A stretch of 64,000 bases of DNA from Neoroseomonas terrae (GTDB lineage Bacteria; Pseudomonadota; Alphaproteobacteria; Acetobacterales; Acetobacteraceae): contig NZ_JAAEDI010000006.1 in the NCBI RefSeq assembly GCF_018129025.1, positions 62,001 through 126,000 on the forward strand, written 5' to 3'. Shown here piece by piece: positions 25,500 through 35,485 of this stretch. Position 1 is the first letter of the stretch; each line of letters begins with the position of its first letter. The translations under genes and the position numbers were made by a program. The notes under the pieces were generated by a model. The model did no database searches. It was not told the DNA's origin and saw only the letters and a list, made by a program, of their open reading frames with translations.

Positions 25500-25791
25500 T
25501 GGTGACGCCTCCTCGGTTCTGGAGCGGCATGGATCGCGAAGCTGAGGTGGTGTGCCGGCCCGGCGGCGCCAGGGGCGAGCGACCGGCGCCGTGATAGGCC
25601 CGGTGTCCTAGAATGCATAGAGTGCAGGCCGCCGGGCGCAGCAGCCCCGCCGCCGACGGGGGACAGATCGCGGAAAATGCCTTGCGGAATCATGGCCGGG
25701 GCGCGACAGGGTGCCTCGCCCGGACGGGGTTGCATCCGCTGCACCCCCTCGCCATTGTCCGCCCGGCTTCATACTGGGATTTCTGCTGCCC

Positions 25792-28353
25792 ATGCTGCAT
25801 TTCGCGCGCTGGAAGACCATCGCGATCCTGTTGGTCTGCCTGGTCGGCACGCTCGTCGCCGCGATCAACCTGGTGCCGCGCTCGGCCCTGCCGAGCTGGT
25901 TCCCCGACCAGCGGGTAAGCCTCGGCCTCGACCTTCGGGGCGGCTCGTACCTGCTGCTCGAGGTCGACCTCAACACGGTGGTCCGAGAGCGGCTGGACGG
26001 CATGGTGGACGGCGCGCGCACGCGGCTGCGCACCGCCAATGTGCGCTACACCAACCTCAACGCCGAGCCGGCGAACCGGCGCATGGGATTGCGCGTGCTC
26101 GATGCCGCGCAGATCCCGACGGCCGTCACGGCGCTGCGCGAACTGGCCAATCCCGTCCGCCTGGCGACCGGGCAGGAAGTACCGGACATCGACGTCACGA
26201 GCAGCCCCGACGGCCAGGTCTGGGCCACGCTGACCGAAGCCGGCCTTCGCGCCAAGGCCAGCGGCGCGGTCGAGCAATCCATCGAAATCGTCCGCCGCCG
26301 TATCGATGAGACGGGCGTTTCCGAGGCGCTGATCGCCCGCCAGGGCCAGTCGCGCATCCTAGTGACGCTGCCGGGTGTCGAGGACCCGAACCGAATCAAG
26401 GAACTGCTGGGCCGTACCGCCCGCATGACCTTCCATCTGGTGGACGAGAACGCCGGCATGGCGGCCACCCCGCCCCCAGGTGTGATGTTCCTCCAGGGTG
26501 AGCGAGAGGGCGAACGATACGCGGTGCGCCGCCGGGTCGAGGTGGATGGTGCGAACCTGACCAACGCCCGCGCCGGCCAGGACAGCCGCACCGGCGAATG
26601 GGTCGTGAATTTCCAGTTCGATTCCGTCGGCACGCGCCGCTTCGCGGAGATCACGCGCAACAACGTCGGCCGGCCCTTCGCCGTGGTGCTGGACGACAAG
26701 GTGATCACCGCCCCCGTCATCCGCGAGCCGATCACCGGTGGACAGGGCCAGATCAGCGGGTCCTTCAACGCGCGCGGCGCCAACGACCTGGCCGTGCTGC
26801 TGCGCGCCGGCGCCCTGCCCGCGCCGCTGACCGTGGTCGAGGAACGCACCGTCGGGCCAGAGCTCGGCGCCGATGCGATCCGCGCCGGCATTCTGTCCCT
26901 CGCGGCCGGCACGCTGTTCGTCTTCCTTTATATGGGGCTCGCCTACGGGTTGTTCGGCTGGTTCGCCAACATCGCGCTGCTGTTCAACATCGTTCTGATG
27001 ATGACGGGCCTCACGCTGCTGGGCGCGACACTGACGCTACCGGGCATTGCCGGCATCGTGCTGACCCTCGGCACAGCGCTCGACGCGAACATCCTGATCA
27101 ACGAGCGCATACGTGAGGAAACGAAGCTAGGACGAACACCGATCAACGCCCTGCAGGCAGGCTATACCAAAGCCTCCGGCACCATCCTGGACTCCAACCT
27201 CACTAACCTGATCGCGATGGCCTGCCTCTACGGCTTCGGATCAGGCCCGGTGAAGGGCTTCGCGGTCACCGTCGCCATCGGCACCGTGGTGCAGATGTGG
27301 ACCGCGACGGTGCTGACGCGCCTCATGGTCTCCTGGTGGTATCGCCGGACCCGGCCGAAGGAGCTGCCGGTGATCCAGCGGCCCGGCCTCTCGATCATCG
27401 AGCGCCTGAAGCGCCCGCTGTTCCGCATCTTCCCCGACGAGACGCGCATTCGCTTCATGCGCGGGGCGCGGATCGGGCTGGTGACCTCGGCGGTCCTGTC
27501 GACCGCCTCCGTCGCCCTCGCCTTCTACCCGGGCCTCGAAAAAGGCATCGACTTCAAGGGCGGCATCGAGATGGAGGTGCGTACGCCGGAAGCGGGGGAT
27601 ATCAGCGCACTGCGCAGTGCGGTCGGTGGCCTGAACCTCGGCGACGCCACCATCCTGCAATTCGGGGACGCCTCCACCTTCGCCATCCGCCTGCCCGCCC
27701 AGGGCGACGAGAACGCCGTGCAGAACGCGGTCAACGCCGTCCGGGGTTCGCTCGAACAGGTCGCCCCCGGCACGCGCATCCTGCGGGTCGAGGCGGTCGG
27801 CAACCGCATCTCGGACGAGCTGTTCCTTGGCGGGCTGATCGCGCTGGCCCTCTCCTTCGCCGCGATGCTCGCCTACATCTGGTTCCGCTTCGAATGGCAG
27901 TTCGCCATCGCCGGCGTCACCACCCTGATGCTCGATACCACGAAGGTTATCGGCATCATGGTGGTCACCGGAATCGAGTTCAACCTGACGACCGTGGCGG
28001 CGATTCTGACGATCATCGGCTTCAACGCGAACGACAAGGTCGTGGTCTTCGACCGCATGCGGGAGAACCTGCGCAAGTACAAGACGATGCCGCTCGACAA
28101 CCTCGTCGACCTCTCGATCAACGAGACGATGAACCGCACCCTCGGCACCTCGGTGACGCTGCTGCTCGCCGCCGTGCCGCTCGCGCTGTTCGGGGGGGAT
28201 ACGCTGTCCGGCTTCGGCTGGCTGATGGTCGCCGGCATCGTGGTGGGGACCTCGTCCTCCACCTTCATCGCCGCGCCGATCGTGCTGTTCACCGGGCGGC
28301 GGACGCTGCGGCGGGATGAGCCGCCGGCCGGCACGACGCCCGCCAAGGCATAA
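25792..28353 (+). CDS. secDF: Fused protein translocase subunit SecDF
   Basis: An 853-residue polypeptide carrying SecD (residues 1 to about 530) and SecF (about 545-853). SecD shows SLGLDLRGGSYLLLEV and the P1 periplasmic region, then six TM helices with LGADAIRAGI; SecF shows GIDFKGGIEMEV and TM segments with LDTTKVIGIMVVTGIEFNLT. It uses proton flow to pull exported proteins out of SecYEG in the periplasm. The start ATG at 25792 begins MLHFARWKT. No yajC or second secD/secF gene is nearby, so it is a stand-alone gene, followed by a strong hairpin. Confidence 0.9.
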   Translation: MLHFARWKTIAILLVCLVGTLVAAINLVPRSALPSWFPDQRVSLGLDLRGGSYLLLEVDLNTVVRERLDGMVDGARTRLRTANVRYTNLNAEPANRRMGLRVLDAAQIPTAVTALRELANPVRLATGQEVPDIDVTSSPDGQVWATLTEAGLRAKASGAVEQSIEIVRRRIDETGVSEALIARQGQSRILVTLPGVEDPNRIKELLGRTARMTFHLVDENAGMAATPPPGVMFLQGEREGERYAVRRRVEVDGANLTNARAGQDSRTGEWVVNFQFDSVGTRRFAEITRNNVGRPFAVVLDDKVITAPVIREPITGGQGQISGSFNARGANDLAVLLRAGALPAPLTVVEERTVGPELGADAIRAGILSLAAGTLFVFLYMGLAYGLFGWFANIALLFNIVLMMTGLTLLGATLTLPGIAGIVLTLGTALDANILINERIREETKLGRTPINALQAGYTKASGTILDSNLTNLIAMACLYGFGSGPVKGFAVTVAIGTVVQMWTATVLTRLMVSWWYRRTRPKELPVIQRPGLSIIERLKRPLFRIFPDETRIRFMRGARIGLVTSAVLSTASVALAFYPGLEKGIDFKGGIEMEVRTPEAGDISALRSAVGGLNLGDATILQFGDASTFAIRLPAQGDENAVQNAVNAVRGSLEQVAPGTRILRVEAVGNRISDELFLGGLIALALSFAAMLAYIWFRFEWQFAIAGVTTLMLDTTKVIGIMVVTGIEFNLTTVAAILTIIGFNANDKVVVFDRMRENLRKYKTMPLDNLVDLSINETMNRTLGTSVTLLLAAVPLALFGGDTLSGFGWLMVAGIVVGTSSSTFIAAPIVLFTGRRTLRRDEPPAGTTPAKA

Positions 28354-28376
28354 GCGCGGCGCTTCCCGGCCATTCA

Positions 28377-28402
28377 GGCGCGGCCCCGCTGGGGGCCGTG
28401 CC
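28377..28402 (+). terminator. secDF terminator hairpin
   Basis: An 11-bp stem (28377-28387 / 28392-28402) with one G-U pair and loop GCTG, just after the secDF stop and before the decayed Bug gene on the other strand. Confidence 0.55.
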
Positions 28403-28409
28403 GCCGATG

Positions 28410-28689
28410 TCATTCGACCCAGATGTCGCCCTTCCGGATCACCCCGCCCAGCCTTCCACCTCAGTGCGCAGGAAGGTCGCGGTGCCCCCGGGGCTGCGGC
28501 CATCCACCAGCAGTCCGATATCGGCAAGCCGTGACGTCATGGCGGGATCGCGGAGGATCTTCGATGCCTCGGTCGCGGCGCGCATCACGATGTCCCGCGG
28601 CGTCGCGGCGGGGGCGAGGATCGTCGACCAGGTGCTGACATCGAAATCCGCCACGCCGCCCTCGGCGATGGTCGGGATCCAGGAGGAGT
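28410..28689 (-). pseudogene. Decayed Bug-family binding-protein gene (C-terminal remnant)
   Basis: The leftward frame from 28689 to 28439 reads like the C-terminal quarter of a Bug protein: WIPTIAEGGVADF, ILAPAATPRDIVMRA, RSPGGTATFLRTEVEGW. It then hits TGA at 28441-28439. Adding one G to the four-G run at 28442-28445 restores the frame, which continues VIRKGDIWVE and stops at TGA 28412-28410, the usual end of the family. The N-terminal two thirds are missing, since only about 50 bases separate it from the next gene. This is a truncated, frameshifted relic of a third binding protein in this cluster. Confidence 0.75.
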
Positions 28690-28739
28690 GCGGCGATGGA
28701 TTCCCTCCATTATCGTTCCCTCCCTGGCTGTCGGGCGAA

Positions 28740-29912
28740 TCAGTCGGCCCACGCCCGTTTGTACAAGGCAACGATCATCCCGGCATCGGGCACGGCGGGG
28801 TTGTTCGCCGGGCTGCCGGAGGCGAGCGCCTGTTCCGCCATGGTCGGCAGCAGGCCTTCCCAGGCCGCGGCATCGATGCCGAAGGCCGCGGGCGTCGGCA
28901 CGGCCAGGTCGCGGTTGAGCGCCCGCAATTCCTCGAGCAGCTTCGCCGCGGCTGATTGATCCCCTTCAGCGGCCGTCGCGACGCCCATGGCCCGTGCAGC
29001 CTCGGCATAGCGCGGCAGCGCGGCGTTCAGGCCGTACTCGGTCACGGCGGGCAGCAGCATCGCGTTCGACAGGCCATGCGGCACGTGGAAATGCGCCCCG
29101 ATCGGCCGCGACATCCCATGCACCAGCGCCACCGACGAATTGCTGAAGGCGATACCCGCCAGCGTCGCGCCCTTCATCATCGCGGCGCGCGCTTCGGCAT
29201 TGGACGGTTCGCGATACACGGTGCGCAGATTGGGTGCGATCAGCCGCATGGCCCGCAGCGCATACTCATCCGCTTCGTCATTCGCTCGCTTCGAGACGAA
29301 GGCCTCCAGCGCATGCGTCAGGCTGTCGATGCCGGTATCGGCCGTCGTGCGTGGCGGCACGGAGAAGGTCAGTTCGTAGTCCACCACCGCGGCCAGCGGC
29401 AGCGCGCCGAGCCCCGCGATCAGCATCTTCTCGTCGCGCTCGCTGTCGGTGATGACGGTGAAGCGCGTCGCCTCGCTCCCCGTGCCGGCCGTGGTCGGCA
29501 CGCACACCACGGGTAGCGCCGCGCGGTTCGCCTGCGCCGGCACCTTGAAGTCGCGCATCTTCGCACCCGGCGCGGCCGCGCCGAGGATTGCCATCGCCTT
29601 CGCCGTATCCATCGGCGAGCCGCCACCGAATCCGACCAGGCAGTCATAGTCACCGGCCTTCATCGCGACGACGCCGGCCTCAATCACCGTGTCGGTCGGG
29701 TCGGGCACCGTGTCGCTGAACACGCCGGGCGCGAGGCCGGCGGCGCGCAGCGGCGCCAGCACCTTCTCGACCGTGCCGGAGGACACCATCCACGGATCCG
29801 TCACCACCAGCGGCTTCGACAGGCCGAACTGGCCGAGCACCTCGGCAACCTTCGCGCAGGCGCCGCCGCCGATCATCAGCAGGCGCGGCGATACGAAACT
29901 CGTCGTCATCAT
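28740..29912 (-). CDS. Iron-containing alcohol dehydrogenase
   Basis: A 390-residue type III alcohol dehydrogenase. It shows the NAD pocket GFGGGSPMDTAKAMAIL, the metal region VPTTAGTGSEATRF and the HALEAFVSKRANDEADEYAL and HGMSRPIGAHFHVPHGLSNA stretches, which hold the Asp/His metal ligands. It oxidises an alcohol, or reduces an aldehyde or ketone, in the catabolic cluster. The start MMTTSF overlaps the previous stop by an ATGA-type junction, so it is translated with the 3-hydroxyisobutyrate-dehydrogenase-like gene. Confidence 0.9.
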   Translation of the reverse strand: MMTTSFVSPRLLMIGGGACAKVAEVLGQFGLSKPLVVTDPWMVSSGTVEKVLAPLRAAGLAPGVFSDTVPDPTDTVIEAGVVAMKAGDYDCLVGFGGGSPMDTAKAMAILGAAAPGAKMRDFKVPAQANRAALPVVCVPTTAGTGSEATRFTVITDSERDEKMLIAGLGALPLAAVVDYELTFSVPPRTTADTGIDSLTHALEAFVSKRANDEADEYALRAMRLIAPNLRTVYREPSNAEARAAMMKGATLAGIAFSNSSVALVHGMSRPIGAHFHVPHGLSNAMLLPAVTEYGLNAALPRYAEAARAMGVATAAEGDQSAAAKLLEELRALNRDLAVPTPAAFGIDAAAWEGLLPTMAEQALASGSPANNPAVPDAGMIVALYKRAWAD

Positions 29913-30793
29913 CCCTTCCCTTCGCGGATCATCGCGATGATCCCGGAGAAATCCTTCCCCCCGCCGCCGCCATCGACGAAGCGGTCGAACAGCGCCAGCG
30001 CGAGCGCGCCAACCGGTGTCTCCACCCCCGCATCCTTGGCGGCCTGCTGCGCGAGACCGAGATCCTTGCGCATCAGCGCCGCCGTGAAGCCCGGCGCGTA
30101 GTCCCTGTTCGCCGGGCTGCCCGGCGCGGGACCGGGTACCGGGCAGTAGGTGTTCAGCGCCCAGGACTGCGCGGTCGATTTCGAGCAGACATCGTACAGC
30201 GCCTGGGCCGACAGCCCGAGCTTCTCCGCCATCACGAAGGCTTCCGACGTCACCGCCATCGTCGCGGCAAGCATCATGTTGTTGCACAGCTTGGCGACCT
30301 GGCCGGCGCCGGCTTCTCCGCAATGGACGATGGTCTTGCCCATCGCCTCCAGGATGGGCCTCGCGCGCGCGACCGCGTCGTCCGACCCGCCGACCATGAA
30401 GGTGAGCGTCCCGGCCTCCGCCCCCATCACGCCGCCCGAGACCGGCGCATCGATGAAGGGCTGCCCCGCCTTGGCCGCGACATCACGCGCCGTCGCCACG
30501 TCGATGGTCGAACAATCCATCAGCAGCGCGCCCTGTCGTGCGGCCTTGGCGAGGCCTCCCTGCCCCAGCCAGGCATCGCGCACATGCTCGCCCGCCGGCA
30601 GCATGGTGATGACGAAATCCGCCTCCGCCGCCGCCGCCGCTGCCGAGAAACCGGCCGTAGCACCCGCCTCGACCACCGCATCCACCGCGGGTTGCACGAT
30701 GTCGAACACCACCACCTGATGCCCGGCCCTGAGCAGGTTGCGCGCCATCGGCGCCCCCATCCTGCCGAGCCCGACGAAGCCGATGCGCGCCAT
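29909..30793 (-). CDS. 3-Hydroxyisobutyrate dehydrogenase-like enzyme
   Basis: A 294-residue beta-hydroxyacid dehydrogenase. Rossmann motif IGFVGLGRMGAPMARNLLRAGH; substrate-binding signature DAPVSGGVMGAEAGTLTFMVGG; and the catalytic Lys in AGAGQVAKLCNNMML. Family members oxidise 3-hydroxyisobutyrate, tartronate semialdehyde or related short hydroxy acids. It lies between a Bug binding protein and an iron alcohol dehydrogenase on the same strand, suggesting a sequential pathway on a short hydroxy acid. Confidence 0.9.
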   Translation of the reverse strand: MARIGFVGLGRMGAPMARNLLRAGHQVVVFDIVQPAVDAVVEAGATAGFSAAAAAAEADFVITMLPAGEHVRDAWLGQGGLAKAARQGALLMDCSTIDVATARDVAAKAGQPFIDAPVSGGVMGAEAGTLTFMVGGSDDAVARARPILEAMGKTIVHCGEAGAGQVAKLCNNMMLAATMAVTSEAFVMAEKLGLSAQALYDVCSKSTAQSWALNTYCPVPGPAPGSPANRDYAPGFTAALMRKDLGLAQQAAKDAGVETPVGALALALFDRFVDGGGGGKDFSGIIAMIREGKG

Positions 30794-30804
30794 GCTGCCC
30801 TCCC

Positions 30805-31785
30805 CTACTCCGCGCGAATGCCGACGCGGCGGATCAGGTCGCCGAGGCGGACGAATTCGCGTTCGTTGCGTGCCTGGTAGACCTCCGGCGTGCCCGGCAG
30901 CGGCCGGGCGCCGAGCTCGGCCATGCGTGCGGCGGTCTCCGGCTTTTCGAGGCCGGCGCGCAGCGCTGTATTGAGACGCTCGATGATCTCCGGCGGCGTG
31001 CCCCGCGGCGCGACCAGGCCGAACCACGCCGTGACCTCGTAGCCCGGCAGCGTCTCCGCAATCGCGGGAATGTCGGGGTTCGCCGGCCAGCGCTCGGCGG
31101 ATGTCACGCCGATCGCGACCAGGGCGTTGGAGCGGATATGCGGCAGGATGGAGGGCAGGTTGTCCGTGCCGAAATCGATGCGGCCCGGCAGCAGGTCGAC
31201 CATCATCGGGGAACTGCCGCGATAGGAGACGTGCGTCGCCTCGAACCCGCCCATCAGGCGGAACAGCTCGGCGGCAAGATGGGTTGATCCGCCGATGCTC
31301 GTCTCGCCGTAGGACATGGTGCGGCTCTTCGCCATCGCGATCAGCGCGCCGGCATCGCGCACGCCGAGGCCCGGATGCGCGGCGATCAGGTTCGGCACCT
31401 CCGCGATCTGGCTGATCGGCAGGAAGTCCTTCAGCGGATCGTACCCGGCATTGCTGTAGAGATGCGGGTTGATCGCATTGGTGCCCGGCGAGCCGAGCAG
31501 CAGCGTATAGCCATCGGCCGGGCTGCGGAGCACCGCCTGGGCGGCGATGTTGGACCCGGCACCTGGCCGGTTCTCCACGACCACCGGCTGGCCCAGCGAT
31601 TCCTGGAGTATCTGCGCGGCGATGCGGCCAAGGATGTCGGTCGTGCCGCCCGCCGGAAAGCCGACCATCAGCCGGATCGGCCGGTTCGGCCAGGACGCCT
31701 GCGCAAGCGCAGGTGCGGCGAGAAGCGCGGTTGCGGCGCTAAGCAACGCGCGACGGCGAAGGGCAACGGTGGATGCGTCGGACAA
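30805..31785 (-). CDS. Tripartite tricarboxylate transporter (Bug/TctC) substrate-binding protein
   Basis: A 326-residue periplasmic binding protein with a signal peptide (ALLSAATALLAAPALAQ). The family pattern is intact: WPNRPIRLMVGFPAGGTTDI, ENRPGAGSNIAAQAV, SPADGYTLLLGSP and SYGETSIGGSTHLAAELF. It is a paralogue of the protein at 20208-21179. No TctA/TctB genes are present, so uptake would depend on membrane partners elsewhere. It is followed 11 bases later by the hydroxyisobutyrate-dehydrogenase-like gene. Confidence 0.9.
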   Translation of the reverse strand: MSDASTVALRRRALLSAATALLAAPALAQASWPNRPIRLMVGFPAGGTTDILGRIAAQILQESLGQPVVVENRPGAGSNIAAQAVLRSPADGYTLLLGSPGTNAINPHLYSNAGYDPLKDFLPISQIAEVPNLIAAHPGLGVRDAGALIAMAKSRTMSYGETSIGGSTHLAAELFRLMGGFEATHVSYRGSSPMMVDLLPGRIDFGTDNLPSILPHIRSNALVAIGVTSAERWPANPDIPAIAETLPGYEVTAWFGLVAPRGTPPEIIERLNTALRAGLEKPETAARMAELGARPLPGTPEVYQARNEREFVRLGDLIRRVGIRAE

Positions 31786-31801
31786 GGGTCCCTCCCGGGG
31801 A

Positions 31802-33376
31802 TCAGTTGTCCCTAGTGTCGGTAGCGCCTTGCCCGCTTGTCAAACCACCGATGCCGAAGACGCGGGCGAGCACATCGTGCAGCCCGGCATGATCCGCCGA
31901 AGGCCCGCGCCAGGCGACATAGCCATCCGGCCGCACCAGCCAGGCACCCGCCGCCGCGCCGTACACCGCGGCGAAGTCGCCCGTCGCATCCTGCAGCAGC
32001 GTGACGCCGTACCGGTCCGCCTCGGGCGCCTCCGTGACGGCGACGACGCGCAGCCCGGCGACGCGCGGCAGGGCATCGGAATCGGCGGGGCGATGCAGGA
32101 GCAGCACCGGTTCCGTACCGCGGAGCATCTCGAAGACGCGCAGCGGAAAGCCCACGCCATGGCGCCGCAGCCCGCCGGCGTCGGGCGCGCGATCGCCGGC
32201 CGGCGGACCATCCGCACCGCCATCGTCGCGCACCCAGGCGCTGCCGCGATAATTGACGAGAAGCTGCGTGTCCTCGAGCCGGTCAGGCTTCGGGCCGCCA
32301 CGGCCAAGGTTCATCGAGGCCGCCAGGGTGCGCGCCACGACGTCCTCGCCAACCGGTCGCCGCTCGGCCTCGTAGCTGTCGAGCAGCGCCGGCGGCGCGC
32401 GCCCGGCCGTGACCGCGGCGAGCTTCCAGGCGAGGTTGTAGGCATCCTGGATGCCGGTGTTCATCCCCTGCCCGCCGGTCGGCGGATGGATATGCGCGGC
32501 ATCGCCGGCGATGAAGACGCGGCCTTCGCGATACTTCGCGGCAAGGCGCATGCTGATGCGGAACATCGAGGACCAGCGCAGCTCCGACAGCACCGGCCGA
32601 TCGGGCAGCAGGTCGTCCGCCACCGCTTGCAATGCGGCAAGGTCCGGCCCCGCCATCTCGGATTGGAGACCGTGGCCGGTGCCCTCGCCGATCCCGTCCG
32701 GCGCGAGCATCGAGACCCGGAAACGTCCGGGTTCCGGCAAGGGGATGGCGACGAAAAGGTCAGGCGCCGCATCCTCATGCGGCCGGATCGCCATGAGCGC
32801 CATGCCATAGGGCAGATCGGTCGCCATATGGATGTCGCCGAGCATGAAGGTCATCGGCATCGCCTCCCCCTCGAACGCGATGCCGAGGGCGCGGCGCACC
32901 GCGCTATGCGCGCCATCGCATCCGATGACATATCGGAAGCGTTCGGGCGCGGCGGCACCGGACAGGCGGACGGTCACGCCATCGGGGTCCTGCTCCAGGG
33001 TCTCGAGCGCGACGCCCCGCTCGATGGCGATGCCGTGCCGGGCGAGATGCCGGGTCAGCAGCCGTTCCGTCTCATACTGCGGCAGGCCGAGGGTGGCGAA
33101 GGGCAGGTCGCTGAGGTCGCGTGTCGTATCCACTGGCGGGCGGCCCGGGATGATGAGGCGCTGGCCCGTGATCCAGAGGCCGGCGTCGATCATCTCCTGC
33201 GCGATGCCCATATCCTCCCACACTTCAAGGGTGCGGGGGGTGACGCCGATGGCGCGACAGAAGCGCAAGGGCTCCGCCGCCTTGTCGACGATGCGGCAGA
33301 CGATGCCGTGGCGCGCCAGTTCGCAGGCCATGGTCAGCCCGACCGGGCCGGCTCCGACGACGAGGACATCCGACAT
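31802..33376 (-). CDS. FAD-dependent aromatic-type monooxygenase
   Basis: A 524-residue class A flavoprotein hydroxylase. GxGxxG motif VLVVGAGPVGLTMACELARH at the N-terminus, the DG motif in IGCDGAHSAVRRALG, and the GD motif in GRVFIAGDAAHIHPPTGGQG. A thioredoxin-like C-terminal part from about residue 400 is as in phenol/resorcinol-type hydroxylases. It probably hydroxylates a small ring or unsaturated acid using NAD(P)H and O2. It sits among uptake and oxidoreductase genes of the cluster; the substrate is unknown. Confidence 0.88.
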   Translation of the reverse strand: MSDVLVVGAGPVGLTMACELARHGIVCRIVDKAAEPLRFCRAIGVTPRTLEVWEDMGIAQEMIDAGLWITGQRLIIPGRPPVDTTRDLSDLPFATLGLPQYETERLLTRHLARHGIAIERGVALETLEQDPDGVTVRLSGAAAPERFRYVIGCDGAHSAVRRALGIAFEGEAMPMTFMLGDIHMATDLPYGMALMAIRPHEDAAPDLFVAIPLPEPGRFRVSMLAPDGIGEGTGHGLQSEMAGPDLAALQAVADDLLPDRPVLSELRWSSMFRISMRLAAKYREGRVFIAGDAAHIHPPTGGQGMNTGIQDAYNLAWKLAAVTAGRAPPALLDSYEAERRPVGEDVVARTLAASMNLGRGGPKPDRLEDTQLLVNYRGSAWVRDDGGADGPPAGDRAPDAGGLRRHGVGFPLRVFEMLRGTEPVLLLHRPADSDALPRVAGLRVVAVTEAPEADRYGVTLLQDATGDFAAVYGAAAGAWLVRPDGYVAWRGPSADHAGLHDVLARVFGIGGLTSGQGATDTRDN

Positions 33377-33430
33377 GCGCGACTTCCCTGCTGCGGTGCG
33401 GACTGTGCCCGCACGCACCGCGTCAGTCCA

Positions 33431-34492
33431 TCACGCCGCGCGGGCCCTGGCGTAGAGAGCGAGGCGCCTCGCCGCAGCCTCCGACAGCCCGCCGGCGAAA
33501 TCGAGCCCGGCGGGCGGCAGCGTTTCCGCGAAGTGGCAAGCGGCCTCATGCCCGTCCGCCATCGGGCGCAGCGCCGGGGCCTCGGACCGGCAGCGGTCCT
33601 GGGCGAAGGGGCAGCGGGTGTGGAAGCGGCAGCCGGGGGGCGGGTTCATCGGGCTCGGCACATCGCCGCCCAGCGGCTTCACCTGGCCGCGCCGCTGCGG
33701 GTCCGGATGCGGGATCGCGGCGAGCAGGGCGCGCGTGTAGGGGTGGCGCGGATTGGCGAAAAGGTCGGCCTTGTTCCCGATCTCGACGATCTGGCCGAGA
33801 TACATGACCGCGACCCGGTCCGCGACGTGCTTCACCACGGCGAGGTCGTGGGCGATGAACAGATAGGCGAGGCCGAAGCGCCGCTGCAGGTCCTTCAGCA
33901 GGTTCACCACCTGCGCCTGGATCGAGACGTCGAGCGCGCTGACCGGCTCGTCACAGACGACGAGGTCCGGCTGCACGGACAGCGCGCGCGCGATGCCGAT
34001 GCGCTGCCGCTGGCCGCCCGAGAATTCATGCGGGTAGCGCTGCGCATGGAAGCTGCGCAGCCCGACCAGGGAGAGCAGCTCCTCGACCCGCTTGCGGCGC
34101 GAGGCCGCGTCGCCGATGCCGTGCACCGCCATCGGCTCCGCGATGGTGTCGGCGACGGTCAGCCGCGGGTTGAGGCTGGCATAGGGGTCCTGGAAGACGA
34201 TCTGCATGCGCCGGCGCATCGCCCGCTGCGCGGCGCCCGTGATGCGGGTGACGTCGGCGCCCTCAAAGCGGATGGTGCCGGCCGAGGGTTCGATCAGCCG
34301 CAGCACCAGACGTGCCGTGGTGGACTTGCCGCAGCCGGATTCACCGACGAGCGCAAGCGTCTCGCCACGCTTCACGCTGAAGGAGACGCCATCCACGGCG
34401 CGCACCGTTCCAACCTGCTTCGCCAGGATCAGCCCTTCCCGTACCGGGTAGTGCTTGGCAAGGCCAGTGACGTCCAGAAGGGGCTCGCTCAT
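33431..34492 (-). CDS. Peptide-type ABC transporter, ATP-binding subunit (DppF/OppF-like)
   Basis: A 353-residue ATPase. Walker [12 protein letters not shown], signature [15 protein letters not shown], Walker [13 protein letters not shown]. The C-terminal extension [19 protein letters not shown] is the iron-sulfur-type cysteine motif of oligopeptide/dipeptide ATPases. It overlaps the second ATPase by four bases. The permeases and binding protein of this transporter lie at 36976-40416 on the same strand, separated by an amidohydrolase gene. Confidence 0.93.
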   Translation of the reverse strand: MSEPLLDVTGLAKHYPVREGLILAKQVGTVRAVDGVSFSVKRGETLALVGESGCGKSTTARLVLRLIEPSAGTIRFEGADVTRITGAAQRAMRRRMQIVFQDPYASLNPRLTVADTIAEPMAVHGIGDAASRRKRVEELLSLVGLRSFHAQRYPHEFSGGQRQRIGIARALSVQPDLVVCDEPVSALDVSIQAQVVNLLKDLQRRFGLAYLFIAHDLAVVKHVADRVAVMYLGQIVEIGNKADLFANPRHPYTRALLAAIPHPDPQRRGQVKPLGGDVPSPMNPPPGCRFHTRCPFAQDRCRSEAPALRPMADGHEAACHFAETLPPAGLDFAGGLSEAAARRLALYARARAA

Positions 34493-35475
34493 GCTGCGAA
34501 GGCCTCGACAGGCGCGCGCAGGCAGGCGGCCTGATGGCCCTCCGCGATCGGGCGCAGCGGCGGCTGCTCGGATCGGCATTCCGGCACCGCGAAGGGGCAG
34601 CGCGGGTGGAAGCGGCAGCCCTTCGGCAGGGCGAAGGGCGGCGGCACGCTGCCCTCGATGGCGAGCAGGTTCTCACGCTCCTCGTCCAGCCGTGGCACCG
34701 ACCCCAGCAGGCCGAGCGTGTAGGGATGCATCGGGTCGCCGAACAGCGCGCCGGCGGGCGCGCGTTCGACCACGCGGCCGGCATACATGACCGCGACCTC
34801 ATCGGCCATCTCCGCGACCACGCCGAGATCATGCGTGATCAGGATGATGGACATCCCCGTCTCCTGCTGCAGGTCGCGCAGCAGGTCGAGGATCTGGGCC
34901 TGCACTGTCACGTCGAGTGCGGTCGTCGGCTCATCCGCGATCAGCAGCTTCGGCTTGCAGGCGAGTGCCATGGCAATCATCACGCGCTGGCGCATGCCAC
35001 CCGAAAGCTGGTGCGGGTACTCGTCGAAGCGGCGTTCCGGCGCGGGAATGCGGACGCGCTTCAGGGCGTCGATGGCGCGGTCGCGCAGATCGGCCTTGGA
35101 GGCGCGGGCATCGTGCGCGCGCATCGCCTCGGTGATCTGGAAGCCGACGGTATGGACCGGGTTCAGGCTGGTCATCGGCTCCTGAAAGATCATCGCGACC
35201 TGGCTGCCGCGCACATCGCGCATCTCGGCGTTCGACAGCGACAGCAGGTCGCGCCCATCGAGCGCGACATGCCCGGCCGCGACGCGCCCGGGATGCGCGA
35301 CGAGGCGCATCACCGAGAGCGACAGCACGGATTTGCCGCAGCCGGATTCACCGACGATGCCAAGCGTGCGGCCGCGCGGGACGGAAAGATCGACGCCATC
35401 CACGGCAGCGATCTCGCCGCCATGGGTACGGAAGACGGTGCGAAGGCCGTCGATGCGAAGAAGGTCGTCCGTCAT
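34489..35475 (-). CDS. Peptide-type ABC transporter, ATP-binding subunit (DppD/OppD-like)
   Basis: A 328-residue ATPase with Walker [11 protein letters not shown], signature [15 protein letters not shown], Walker [13 protein letters not shown] and the family C-terminal cysteine motif [19 protein letters not shown]. It forms a heterodimer with the ATPase encoded next, energising the same transporter. It is 10 bases downstream of the amidohydrolase gene, so that enzyme and the ATPases may be co-transcribed. Confidence 0.93.
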   Translation of the reverse strand: MTDDLLRIDGLRTVFRTHGGEIAAVDGVDLSVPRGRTLGIVGESGCGKSVLSLSVMRLVAHPGRVAAGHVALDGRDLLSLSNAEMRDVRGSQVAMIFQEPMTSLNPVHTVGFQITEAMRAHDARASKADLRDRAIDALKRVRIPAPERRFDEYPHQLSGGMRQRVMIAMALACKPKLLIADEPTTALDVTVQAQILDLLRDLQQETGMSIILITHDLGVVAEMADEVAVMYAGRVVERAPAGALFGDPMHPYTLGLLGSVPRLDEERENLLAIEGSVPPPFALPKGCRFHPRCPFAVPECRSEQPPLRPIAEGHQAACLRAPVEAFAA

Positions 35476-35485
35476 GCGATGCGCA

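Noticed and set aside
31547..34534. A 995-codon open frame on the plus strand
   Set aside because: It is the reverse shadow of the FAD monooxygenase and ATPase genes; its composition is Arg/Gly/His-rich with no recognisable domain.
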